This document shows positions 1 through 6,297 of a stretch of 10,203 nucleotides of DNA, piece by piece; within the stretch, counting starts at the first letter, position 1, and the number at the start of each line of letters is the position of its first letter. Source of the DNA: an uncultured Sphingopyxis sp. (GTDB taxonomy: Bacteria > Pseudomonadota > Alphaproteobacteria > Sphingomonadales > Sphingomonadaceae); NCBI GenBank assembly GCA_937957805.1, contig CALFXW010000232.1:1-10203 (forward strand), given 5' to 3'. The position numbers and the translations under genes were made by a program. A model generated the notes under the pieces. That model had not been told where the DNA came from. It did no database searches and worked only from the letters and a program-made list of their open reading frames with translations.

Positions 1-165
1 CCCCGCGACGATCTGATACTTCGCTTTTTCGGCTTCGACGGGCCGTACCAGAATCGGTTGCAGGACTCCGTTCTGCCGGATGCTGGCGGCCAGATCAGCG
101 AGACTCTTATCGTCAATCTGGCGCGTGTTGGTGGGCGTAAAGGATGCGCTCGTCCTCCTCTTCAT
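1..165 (-). CDS. ParB-domain protein, N-terminal fragment (runs off the left edge; possibly 5'-truncated)
   Basis: Reading the minus strand from an ATG at 165 gives an open frame to the window edge. From about base 140 downward it reads as a ParB/Spo0J N-terminal domain: a PTNTR segment, then LADLAASIRQNG, LQPILVRP and finally YQIVAG at the edge, where the family normally continues with an ERRWRA-like box. ParB-domain proteins bind DNA and CTP in plasmid, phage or chromosome partition; related domains occur as regulators in mobile elements. The first 8-9 residues after the ATG do not look like the usual first strand of the domain, and no clear ribosome site precedes the ATG. The gene may therefore have lost its true start near base 140. 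It is antisense to the first codons of sppA. ParB identity is strong; whether the gene is intact cannot be told from this window. Confidence 0.8.
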   Translation of the reverse strand, partial: MKRRTSASFTPTNTRQIDDKSLADLAASIRQNGVLQPILVRPVEAEKAKYQIVAG

Positions 166-1987
166 GTTGTTATTTTTCGGGATATTATTCACCCTGCTCG
201 CCGGGCGGCCCAATAGCGCGGCCTATATCAGCGACGGGGCGTTATTGCTGCGGCTCGACGGGACGGTCAGCGAACAGCCAGCACCTGCCGACCCGCTCGC
301 CGCGCTGTCGGGCAATCTGCCGCTGCGTGAATTTCGCCGCGACGACATTGTCCGCGCGCTCGAAGCGGCTGCGGGGGATGACCGGGTAAAGGCGGTCGTG
401 CTCGACCTCGACCGATTTGTGGGCGGCGGACAAGTCGCGCTGGGTGACATTGCCGAAGCGCTCGACAAGGTACGCGCAGCGCGCAAACCCGTGCTCGCCT
501 ATGCCACCGGCTATAGCGATGATGCCTATCAACTCGCCGCGCATGCCAGCGAAGTCTGGACCGAACCGGGCGGCGGCGCATTGATCGCCGGGCCGGGTGG
601 AAACCGGCTATATTACAAGGGTTTACTCGACAATATTGGTATCAATACGCATATCTACCGCGTCGGCACGTATAAGAGTTTTGTCGAACCCTTTACCCGC
701 GCCGACCAAAGCCCCGAAGCGCGCGAAGCGACGAACGCCTACCTCTCCGTCTTGTGGACACGCTGGCAGGATGGGGTGCGCCGTGCCCGCCCGCGTGCCA
801 ATCTGGACGCGATGTTGACCGACCCCGCCGCGACAATTCGCGCAGCGGGCGGCGACAGTGCAGAGGCGGCGCGCCGTGCCGGATTGGTTGACCGCATCGG
901 CAGCCGGTTGGATTTTGACCGGCGGGTCACCGAAATCGTCGGCAGCGAAGATGATGCGCGGCCATGGGACTGGAAACGCATCCGCCTATCCGCCTATGTC
1001 GATGCCCACCCGATAGAGGAAAATGGCACCCCCATCGCGGTCATCCCGGTGGTTGGCGACATCGTCGATGGCAAGGCTCCGGCGGGAACGGCGGGCGGCG
1101 AAACCATCGCAGCGCATATATTGGACGCGGTGGCGGATGAAGATGTGAAGGCGATTGTCCTGCGCGTCGATAGTCCGGGCGGGTCGGTGCTGGCATCCGA
1201 ACGCATCCGCACCGCACTGTTACAGGCAAAGGCGCGCCGGTTACCGATTGTCGTTTCGATGGCCAATGTCGCGGCATCGGGCGGTTTCTGGGTGTCCACC
1301 CCCGCCGACCGCATTTTTGCCGAGCCTGACACGATTACCGGCAGCATCGGCGTTTTTGCCATCATCCCCAGCTTTGAACGGGTGCTGGGCCGTTATGGCA
1401 TTACCAGCGACGGGGTGGCGACAACCCCCCTGTCCGGGCAGCCCGACATCACCGGGGGCACCAACGCCGCCTTTGACGCGCTGGCACAGGCGAGCGTTGA
1501 TAACATCTATGCTCGCTTTACCAATTTGGTCGCAACATCGCGGCGCATGCCGGTTGAACGGCTGCGCACCATTGCGGAGGGTCGCGTCTGGGCGGGTGCG
1601 GATGCGCGGCAGAACGGCCTCATCGATGCATTTGGCGGCATGCCAGAGGCGATGGCAGAGGCTGCGCGGCTCGCCCGGATCGACCCGGCGAAAACCTATC
1701 CCCGATATTTTGAGGATGGCCCCGACCCGTTCAGCGAAATGCTGCAAAAATGGGCGAACGACGGCAGTGACGAGGCGGAGGATGGGCGCGCGCCCGCCGG
1801 TTGGCTGGCGCAAAGTGCATGGGCGCGCCAAGCATGGACGAGCGCGATGATCGCGGATTTGCAGCGCATGGTGCGCGGCGGCGGGGTGGAGGCAAGCTGC
1901 CTGAGCTGCGCCGGATTCCTGCCGCCCCGCGCGCCACGGGCGGCGGATGAGGGGCTTTTAATGCGCTGGCTGGGTCTGGCGGGTTAA
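80..1987 (+). CDS. sppA: Signal peptide peptidase SppA, 67K type
   Basis: This is an inner-membrane serine protease that degrades signal peptides after their release from secreted proteins. The 635-residue product has the tandem two-domain layout of the long (E. coli-like) SppA. A single membrane anchor lies at about residues 21-41. The N-terminal domain carries YKSFVEPF with the general-base lysine K199, and the C-terminal domain carries NVAASGGFW with the nucleophile S400, so both halves of the Ser/Lys dyad are present. RVDSPGGSV (362-370) and GSIGVFA (421-427) are further family motifs. The frame is open upstream to a stop at 14-16, and ATG 80 is the only ATG in that stretch, but it has only a weak, distant AGGA (62-65). 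Residues 1 to about 13 are antisense to a ParB domain, so the native start may lie elsewhere or have been replaced. The C-terminal tail beyond about residue 555 is less conserved in appearance. Confidence 0.95.
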   Translation: MLAARSARLLSSIWRVLVGVKDALVLLFMLLFFGILFTLLAGRPNSAAYISDGALLLRLDGTVSEQPAPADPLAALSGNLPLREFRRDDIVRALEAAAGDDRVKAVVLDLDRFVGGGQVALGDIAEALDKVRAARKPVLAYATGYSDDAYQLAAHASEVWTEPGGGALIAGPGGNRLYYKGLLDNIGINTHIYRVGTYKSFVEPFTRADQSPEAREATNAYLSVLWTRWQDGVRRARPRANLDAMLTDPAATIRAAGGDSAEAARRAGLVDRIGSRLDFDRRVTEIVGSEDDARPWDWKRIRLSAYVDAHPIEENGTPIAVIPVVGDIVDGKAPAGTAGGETIAAHILDAVADEDVKAIVLRVDSPGGSVLASERIRTALLQAKARRLPIVVSMANVAASGGFWVSTPADRIFAEPDTITGSIGVFAIIPSFERVLGRYGITSDGVATTPLSGQPDITGGTNAAFDALAQASVDNIYARFTNLVATSRRMPVERLRTIAEGRVWAGADARQNGLIDAFGGMPEAMAEAARLARIDPAKTYPRYFEDGPDPFSEMLQKWANDGSDEAEDGRAPAGWLAQSAWARQAWTSAMIADLQRMVRGGGVEASCLSCAGFLPPRAPRAADEGLLMRWLGLAG

Positions 1988-2020
1988 GCCTGTTTCGATT
2001 AGATTATATCGACACAGGCT
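1987..2020. terminator. Inverted repeat after sppA, possible terminator
   Basis: AGCCTGT at 1987-1993 pairs with ACAGGCT at 2014-2020. After one mismatch, TCGAT (1995-1999) pairs with ATCGA (2008-2012), leaving an 8-base loop. The stem starts on the last base of the sppA stop codon. No clean T-run follows (only TTGTTTT some ten bases later), so a Rho-independent terminator is possible but not proven. It lies between convergent genes, where a shared terminator would be expected. Confidence 0.45.
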
Positions 2021-2040
2021 CCAACTATCCTTGTTTTCCG

Positions 2041-2081
2041 TGATTTCCGAGCCGTGAAATGTTCCATTTCACTCGAAATCA
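2041..2081. repeat. Second inverted repeat in the convergent gap
   Basis: GTGAAATG (2054-2061) and CATTTCAC (2065-2072) form a perfect 8-bp stem with a 3-base loop. Outside it, TGATTT (2041-2046) pairs with AAATCA (2076-2081), with CGA/TCG between them and small bulges. The right arm overlaps the stop codon of the minus-strand hydrolase gene. It may act as a 3'-end structure for that transcript. No T-tract follows on either strand, so its role is unclear. Confidence 0.45.
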
Positions 2082-2975
2082 CTCTAAGCGCCCCGCCGCG
2101 CGCGCATGGTCGGCAATGGCGTCGGCCATCTGATCGACTAGTTCGAGCGGCAGATCATGCCCCATGCCGGGGATTTCGAGCAGCTTTGCGCCCGCAATAT
2201 GCGCCGCCGTGTCGCGCCCACCCTCCACCGGCACCAGCGGATCATCCGTCCCATGGATGACCAAAGTGGGCGTATCCACCTTTGCCAAAATGCCCCGCCG
2301 GTCACCATCGGCGATAATCGCCGCCATATGGCGGACAAAGGCGGGGGGATAATAGCTGCGTTGCTGATCCGCCGCGACGCGCGCGCGCAGCCGCGCCGCA
2401 TCCGCCGGATAGGCTGGTGAACCGATGGTGCGCGCCGCCAACATGCCAAATTCGATCCGCGCCTCTGCATCATCACTGACCGGCCGATGGGTGAGGACGC
2501 GCAACGCTTCGGGCCGGGATTGCGGCAATTTGCGGTGGCTGGTGGTCGACATGATGGAGGTGAGGCTCAACAGCCGCTCGCCATGTTCGGCGGCCATGCG
2601 CTGGGCGATCATACCGCCCATCGACGCGCCGACAACATGCGCGCGCGTTATGTCCAGCGCATCCATCAGCGCGATGCCATCTGCCGCCATGTCGGACAGG
2701 CTGTATGGCGCCCGGTTTTTGAGGCCGAGCAATGCCTTTACCATCATCCAGCGGATATTCGGCAGACCGGCAGCGTCAAACTTGGTCGACAGCCCGACAT
2801 CACGATTATCATAGCGGACGACGCGAAAACCGCGCGTCACCAGCGCGGCGACAAATTCGTCGGGCCACAAGGTCAGTTGCGCGCCAAGCCCCATGACCAG
2901 CAAAATAACCGGCGCATCCTTGGCGCCGAAATCCTCATATTCCAGTTCCAGCCCATTGGCAGCGATTTTGGCCAT
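2079..2975 (-). CDS. Alpha/beta-fold hydrolase
   Basis: The 298-residue product has the complete alpha/beta-hydrolase core. The nucleophile elbow is GASMGG with S118, the acid is in HGTDDPLVP (D245, possibly D244), and the histidine is H273 in GMGHD. MGLGAQLTLW near residue 28 fits the oxyanion-hole region, and YDNRDVGLS (55-63) is typical of esterases of the RdmC/epoxide-hydrolase-like group. It is probably a cytosolic carboxylesterase or lipase-like enzyme; the substrate cannot be read from sequence. The start at 2975 (MAKIAANG) is preceded by AAGG and a G-run, and the homology begins there. A longer reading to 3116 would run into the upstream TRIC gene and adds unrelated residues. It lies 26 bases after the TRIC gene and is the last gene of the minus-strand string. 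Confidence 0.9.
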   Translation of the reverse strand: MAKIAANGLELEYEDFGAKDAPVILLVMGLGAQLTLWPDEFVAALVTRGFRVVRYDNRDVGLSTKFDAAGLPNIRWMMVKALLGLKNRAPYSLSDMAADGIALMDALDITRAHVVGASMGGMIAQRMAAEHGERLLSLTSIMSTTSHRKLPQSRPEALRVLTHRPVSDDAEARIEFGMLAARTIGSPAYPADAARLRARVAADQQRSYYPPAFVRHMAAIIADGDRRGILAKVDTPTLVIHGTDDPLVPVEGGRDTAAHIAGAKLLEIPGMGHDLPLELVDQMADAIADHARAAGRLE

Positions 2976-3001
2976 TTCCCCCAAGCCTTTCGAATCAAAC
3001 C

Positions 3002-3646
3002 TTATTTTGGTTTGTACGAAGCTATGGCAAGCCCGCGCCAAATCGCAAGCGCACGCAGGGCAAAGCCCGCCAGCGCACCCAGAACGGCCGCATAGGGCGT
3101 ATCCAGCCCGAACCACGCCAGCACAACATATAGGCCAGATGCCAGCGCGGCGGCGGTGACATAGATTTCGGGGCGCAGCAAAATACTATCCTCCCCCGCC
3201 AAAATGTCGCGGATGATGCCGCCAACACAGGCGGTAATCACCCCCATCATCATTGCCGGGATCGGCGAAATGCCGAACTGGCTCGCCTTCCACGCGCCAA
3301 AAACCGCATAGACGGCAAGGCCCACCGCATCGAACCAGTCGAGCGCGCGTGGCCGCCACAGCCGCACCGGGGTCATCCAGACGGCAAGCGCCATTACCAT
3401 GCAGGTCAGCGGGAAACGCCAGTCCTGCACCCAAAATACCGGCGCCCCGATGAGGAGGTCGCGCACCGTGCCGCCGCCCACCCCCGTCACCAGCGCGAAA
3501 AAGGAAAATGTGACCAAAGTCTGCCGACGCCGCGCCGCCGCCAGCGCGCCCGATGCTGCAAAAACCGCAATGCCAAACAGGTCGAGCCATGCCGCCCACA
3601 CCGACATTTGCGGGATGAGCGCGATGGCGCGTTCGGCCCCATCCAT
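3002..3646 (-). CDS. TRIC-family (UPF0126, YicG-like) membrane protein, putative cation channel
   Basis: This is a 214-residue, strongly hydrophobic protein with about seven predicted membrane segments and the internal duplication of the family. GGGTVRDL (57-64) and GGIIRDIL (142-149) are the two copies of its glycine/arginine motif. Prokaryotic relatives have been shown to be trimeric potassium-permeable channels; that activity is inferred here, and many family members are only annotated UPF0126. The ATG at 3646 is chosen because it lies two bases after the stop of the upstream PepSY gene, with GGAG nine bases before it. A longer reading to 3793 would overlap the PepSY gene with unrelated sequence. 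A second ATG at 3607 would still keep all membrane segments. The tight spacing suggests translational coupling with the PepSY gene. Confidence 0.92.
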   Translation of the reverse strand: MDGAERAIALIPQMSVWAAWLDLFGIAVFAASGALAAARRRQTLVTFSFFALVTGVGGGTVRDLLIGAPVFWVQDWRFPLTCMVMALAVWMTPVRLWRPRALDWFDAVGLAVYAVFGAWKASQFGISPIPAMMMGVITACVGGIIRDILAGEDSILLRPEIYVTAAALASGLYVVLAWFGLDTPYAAVLGALAGFALRALAIWRGLAIASYKPK

Positions 3647-3648
3647 GG

Positions 3649-4329
3649 TCAAAGGCTCCGTTTGCGCAATTGGCGCAGCAGCAACAGCCAAATGCCGGTC
3701 GCAACACTGATCAGCGACACGGCGGCGGCCAGCATCAGCAACGGATGGTGCGTATCTTCCCGCCCTAGGGGGTCGAGGATGTGGATGCCCCACATGAAAT
3801 CATAGGCGCGCCACAGCCGCGAACGCACCGCCAGCACCTCCCCCGTCGCGGCATCGACATAGACATGCAGCCCGTCGGCATAGCGCACCCGCCAACTGGC
3901 ACGCGGCTGGCGCAGTTCGAGCGGAGGGGCATCGGCGGCGAAATGGACGACATCTGTCACCTGCCCCGGTGTTTTGAGCGCGCCATTGGCAATGCGCAGC
4001 GCCAGCGCAGCGTTGATGCCGGGCAAAATATGGCCATCGATTATGCTCGCGGCGCGGCGCGTACCATCGACAAAGCGCAATTGCCAAACCGGCCCGTCCG
4101 CCCGTGGGGCGAGGTTGAGCGCCGCGACCGCCCGCGCGTCCAATCGCGGCGGCACCGGGGGGAATGCCAGCCGCAACGGCGCGGGTTCGGCGCGCAAATG
4201 GGTGGAGCGCACTTCCTCTATCGGCCGCAAGACCATGACCAGGCCGGAGAGCACCCACAGCAGCAGCGGTAATCCCGCCACCCATGCCAGCCAAATGTGC
4301 CAGCGAAAGAGGCTGCGGCGCAGCGCCAT
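3649..4329 (-). CDS. PepSY-domain membrane protein
   Basis: This 226-residue protein has an N-terminal membrane helix (about 10-34, with RWHIWLAW), a periplasmic-type middle region and a C-terminal helix (about 197-218). The middle holds a PepSY-like segment, WRVRYADGLHVYVDAATGEV (146-165). MWGIHILDPLGREDTHHPLL (179-198) leads into the last helix, as in PepSY-associated transmembrane proteins. Relatives often occur with TonB-dependent receptors or reductases in iron uptake, but no such gene is in this window and the role here is unknown. The start codon overlaps nothing but lies one base after the lpd stop (TGA-T-ATG), which indicates coupled translation. The family call is good and the function is open. 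Confidence 0.85.
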   Translation of the reverse strand: MALRRSLFRWHIWLAWVAGLPLLLWVLSGLVMVLRPIEEVRSTHLRAEPAPLRLAFPPVPPRLDARAVAALNLAPRADGPVWQLRFVDGTRRAASIIDGHILPGINAALALRIANGALKTPGQVTDVVHFAADAPPLELRQPRASWRVRYADGLHVYVDAATGEVLAVRSRLWRAYDFMWGIHILDPLGREDTHHPLLMLAAAVSLISVATGIWLLLLRQLRKRSL

Positions 4330-4330
4330 A

Positions 4331-5728
4331 TCAGATGTGGATGGGCTTGCCGGTGACCGCCATTGCGGCTTCCTTTATCGCTTCACTATGCGTCGGGTGG
4401 GCGTGGCAGGTATAGGCAATGTCTTCGGACGTCGCGCCAAATTCCATCGCCTGCGCGGCCTGTGCAATCATCGTCCCGGCGACCGATGCGATGCACCAGA
4501 CACCGAGCACGCGATCGGTTGCGGCATCGGCGATGATTTTGACAAACCCCTCCCCCTCATGATTGGTTTTGGCGCGGCTGTTCGCCATCATCGGGAATTT
4601 GCCGATTTTTACGTCCCCGCGCGCCTTTGCCGCTTCTTCGGTGAGGCCAACGCCCGCGATTTCCGGGCTGGTGTAGACGACCGATGGGATGACATCATGA
4701 TTGACGATCCCCGACTGTCCGGCGATATTTTCTGCTGCGGCAATCCCCTCATCCTCCGCCTTGTGCGCCAGCATCGGCCCCGGCACGACGTCGCCAATCG
4801 CCCAGATGCCCGGCACGCTGGTGCGGAAATCATGGTCGGTTTCAATCTGGCCGCGCGCGTTGGTGGCCAGCCCCGCCCTGTCGAGCGCCAGCCCGTCGGT
4901 GTTGGGACGGCGGCCAATGGCGACCAACACCGCATCGGCCTCTATTGTTTCGGCAGCGCCGCCCGCAGACGGTTCGACGGTCAATTGCGCCTTTTTCCCT
5001 TTGACGCTGGCCTGTGTCACCTTGGTCGAGAGGCGGAGCGTCATGCCCTGTTTTTTGAAAATCCGTGCCGCCTCTTTACGAACATCGCCGTCCATACCGG
5101 GGAGCAAGGCATCGAGATATTCAACCACCGTCACCTGTGCGCCCAGCCGCCGCCAGACGCTGCCCAATTCAAGGCCGATGACCCCGCCGCCGATGACTAC
5201 CAGATGGTCGGGCACTTTCGCCAGTTCCAGCGCGCCTGTTGAATCAACGATAATCCCCTTGGCATTATCAACATCGACACCGGGCAGCGGGGTGACGCCG
5301 GAACCCGTCGCGATTATGATATTTTTGGCGCGAACCGTCCGGTCGCCAACCGCCACACTGTCGGGGCCGGTAAAGGCGGCATGTCCCTTTATCCATTCCA
5401 CCTTATTCTTTTTGAACAGAAATTCGATGCCGCCAGTCAGCCCCTTTACGGCGTCGCGGCGCTGGCCGTGCATCGTATCGAGGTCGAGTTCGGGCTTTAC
5501 CTTGATGCCCATTTTGGCCATCGCGCCCGATGCGGCAGCTTCATAATATTCGGATGCGTGGAGCATCGCCTTGGACGGGATGCACCCGACGTTGAGGCAG
5601 GTGCCGCCCAGCGTTTCGCGCGCTTCGACGCAACCCGTTTTAAGGCCAAGCTGCGCGGCGCGGATGGCGGCAACATAACCGCCGGGGCCAGCGCCAATCA
5701 CCAGCACATCAAAATCATAATCGGCCAT
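4331..5728 (-). CDS. lpdA: Dihydrolipoyl dehydrogenase (E3)
   Basis: This flavoprotein reoxidises the dihydrolipoyl group of E2 with NAD+, as the E3 subunit of 2-oxoglutarate dehydrogenase and commonly of other 2-oxoacid complexes. The 465-residue product has the FAD-binding GAGPGG (12-17), the redox disulfide in GGTCLNVGCIPSK (C44, C49), the NAD-binding GGGVIG (180-185), the second FAD motif AIGDVVPGPMLAHKAEDEG (about 310-328) and the active-site HAHPTHSE with H444 and E449. ATG 5728 is chosen because GGAG stands six bases upstream (5735-5738) and homologues start with a similar MADYD-type sequence. The frame also has a TTG at 5740. It shares strand with sucA-sucB but is separated from sucB by the GIY-YIG island. 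Only about 46 bases lie between its start and the first repeat, so any promoter of its own must overlap or lie within the repeats. Confidence 0.98.
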   Translation of the reverse strand: MADYDFDVLVIGAGPGGYVAAIRAAQLGLKTGCVEARETLGGTCLNVGCIPSKAMLHASEYYEAAASGAMAKMGIKVKPELDLDTMHGQRRDAVKGLTGGIEFLFKKNKVEWIKGHAAFTGPDSVAVGDRTVRAKNIIIATGSGVTPLPGVDVDNAKGIIVDSTGALELAKVPDHLVVIGGGVIGLELGSVWRRLGAQVTVVEYLDALLPGMDGDVRKEAARIFKKQGMTLRLSTKVTQASVKGKKAQLTVEPSAGGAAETIEADAVLVAIGRRPNTDGLALDRAGLATNARGQIETDHDFRTSVPGIWAIGDVVPGPMLAHKAEDEGIAAAENIAGQSGIVNHDVIPSVVYTSPEIAGVGLTEEAAKARGDVKIGKFPMMANSRAKTNHEGEGFVKIIADAATDRVLGVWCIASVAGTMIAQAAQAMEFGATSEDIAYTCHAHPTHSEAIKEAAMAVTGKPIHI

Positions 5729-5734
5729 ATTCTG

Positions 5735-5738
5735 CTCC
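5735..5738 (-). promoter_or_regulatory. Ribosome binding site deciding the lpdA start
   Basis: GGAG on the minus strand ends six bases before ATG 5728. It supports that ATG over the in-frame TTG at 5740, which would place this motif inside the coding region. Confidence 0.6.
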
Positions 5739-5774
5739 AAATATCCTCAGCCTCATCGTGCGCCTTTGAAAACT

Positions 5775-5929
5775 GTGCTCCGGCGTATGCAGGAGGCCTT
5801 TTACCTGTGCTCCGGCGTATGCAGGAGGCCTTTTACCCGTGCTCCTGCGAAAGCAGGAGGCCTTTTACCTGTGCTCCTGCGAAAGCAGGAGGCCTTTTAC
5901 CTGTGCTCCTGCGAAAGCAGGAGCCTAGG
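5775..5929 (+). repeat. Left palindrome array, 5 copies, 32-bp period
   Basis: Units begin at 5775, 5807, 5839, 5871 and 5903. Each has a 21-base hairpin part starting GTGCTCC and ending GCAGGAG. The first four continue with an 11-base linker GCCTTTTACC(T/C), and the fifth continues with CCTAGG instead. Copies 1-2 are variant A (CTCCGGC-GTAT-GCAGGAG, one G/A mismatch in the stem). Copies 3-5 are variant B (CTCCTGC-GAAA-GCAGGAG, perfect 7-bp stem with a GNRA-type tip). Similar palindromes are, to my knowledge, dispersed in sphingomonad genomes. Confidence 0.92.
5903..5929 (+). repeat. Left terminal inverted repeat (27 bp)
   Basis: These 27 bases are the exact reverse complement of 6271-6297. 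They comprise the 21-base variant B hairpin plus CCTAGG. The match ends at CCTAGG on the inner side, and beyond it the sequences differ (CACAAAC on the left; ACATCC on the right, minus strand). The 36 bases to the nuclease stop codon contain a short CA-rich tract and no other recognisable signal. Confidence 0.9.
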
Positions 5930-5965
5930 CACAAACACACACACCCCAGCACGGCACCCAAAATC

Positions 5966-6259
5966 TCAAGCGACGATTTGCGTATATAAATCTTGCCAGT
6001 CTGGATTATCCTTTTCAATCAATTGCATTTTCCAGACGCGTTTCCATTTTTTCATCTGCAATTCACGGTGCCGTGCAATTTGAATATCGTCAAATACTGC
6101 ATACCAAACAAGGTGGATACAGCGATGCGCCCTCGTGAAACCATCGATCATCAAGTGACGATGCTGGTATACGCGCTGCACCAAATTGCTGGTCACACCA
6201 ATATATAATGTCCCGTTTCGCCTGCTTGCCATGATATAGACATATCCCGACTTTTGCAT
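5966..6259 (-). CDS. GIY-YIG nuclease family protein (small, stand-alone)
   Basis: The 97-residue product is a single GIY-YIG domain of the short, UvrC-N-terminal-like type. The motif pair is YVYI (6-9) and YIG (19-21), the conserved arginine is in QRVYQHR (R29), the metal-binding glutamate is in ARHRELQMKKW (E66), and NPDW (85-88) closes the domain, so all catalytic positions seem present. There is no DNA-binding or other extra domain. Family members cut DNA, often branched or structured; the substrate of this one is unknown. It is encoded in the same direction as sucAB and lpdA and has only a weak ribosome site (AGGA about 12 bases upstream). It lies centrally between inverted palindrome arrays, which suggests a functional link between nuclease and hairpins. 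The family call is firm and the role is inferred. Confidence 0.93.
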   Translation of the reverse strand: MQKSGYVYIMASRRNGTLYIGVTSNLVQRVYQHRHLMIDGFTRAHRCIHLVWYAVFDDIQIARHRELQMKKWKRVWKMQLIEKDNPDWQDLYTQIVA

Positions 6260-6270
6260 CGTTAGGATGT

Positions 6271-6297
6271 CCTAGGCTCCTGCTTTCGCAGGAGCAC
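6271..6297 (-). repeat. Right terminal inverted repeat (27 bp)
   Basis: This is the exact reverse complement of 5903-5929. It starts with CCTAGG, 11 bases upstream of the GIY-YIG start codon, followed by a perfect hairpin with the TTTC loop as read on the plus strand. The nuclease gene therefore fills nearly all the space between the two repeats. Confidence 0.9.

Noticed and set aside
2976..3116. N-terminal extension of the hydrolase
   Set aside because: It overlaps the TRIC gene, is Cys/Ala-rich and unlike the family. The ATG at 2975 coincides with the start of homology.
3974..5242. Plus-strand 422-residue open frame, and the 281-residue frame at 4701-5546
   Set aside because: Both lie antisense to lpdA and the PepSY gene, whose motifs are intact. 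Neither has recognisable domains.
5842..5870. Intrinsic terminators made of hairpin plus TTTT (plus strand, left array)
   Set aside because: The stem is followed by GCCTTTTACC with only four Ts, and no plus-strand gene lies upstream to be terminated. On the coding strand there is no T-run after the stems.
5931..5945. CA-rich microsatellite
   Set aside because: The tract is too short and imperfect to call a meaningful simple repeat.
5766..6083. Plus-strand open frames rich in the repeated RKQEAFYLCS-type sequence
   Set aside because: They are translations of the 32-bp repeat array running on antisense to the nuclease gene, with no ribosome site or family resemblance.
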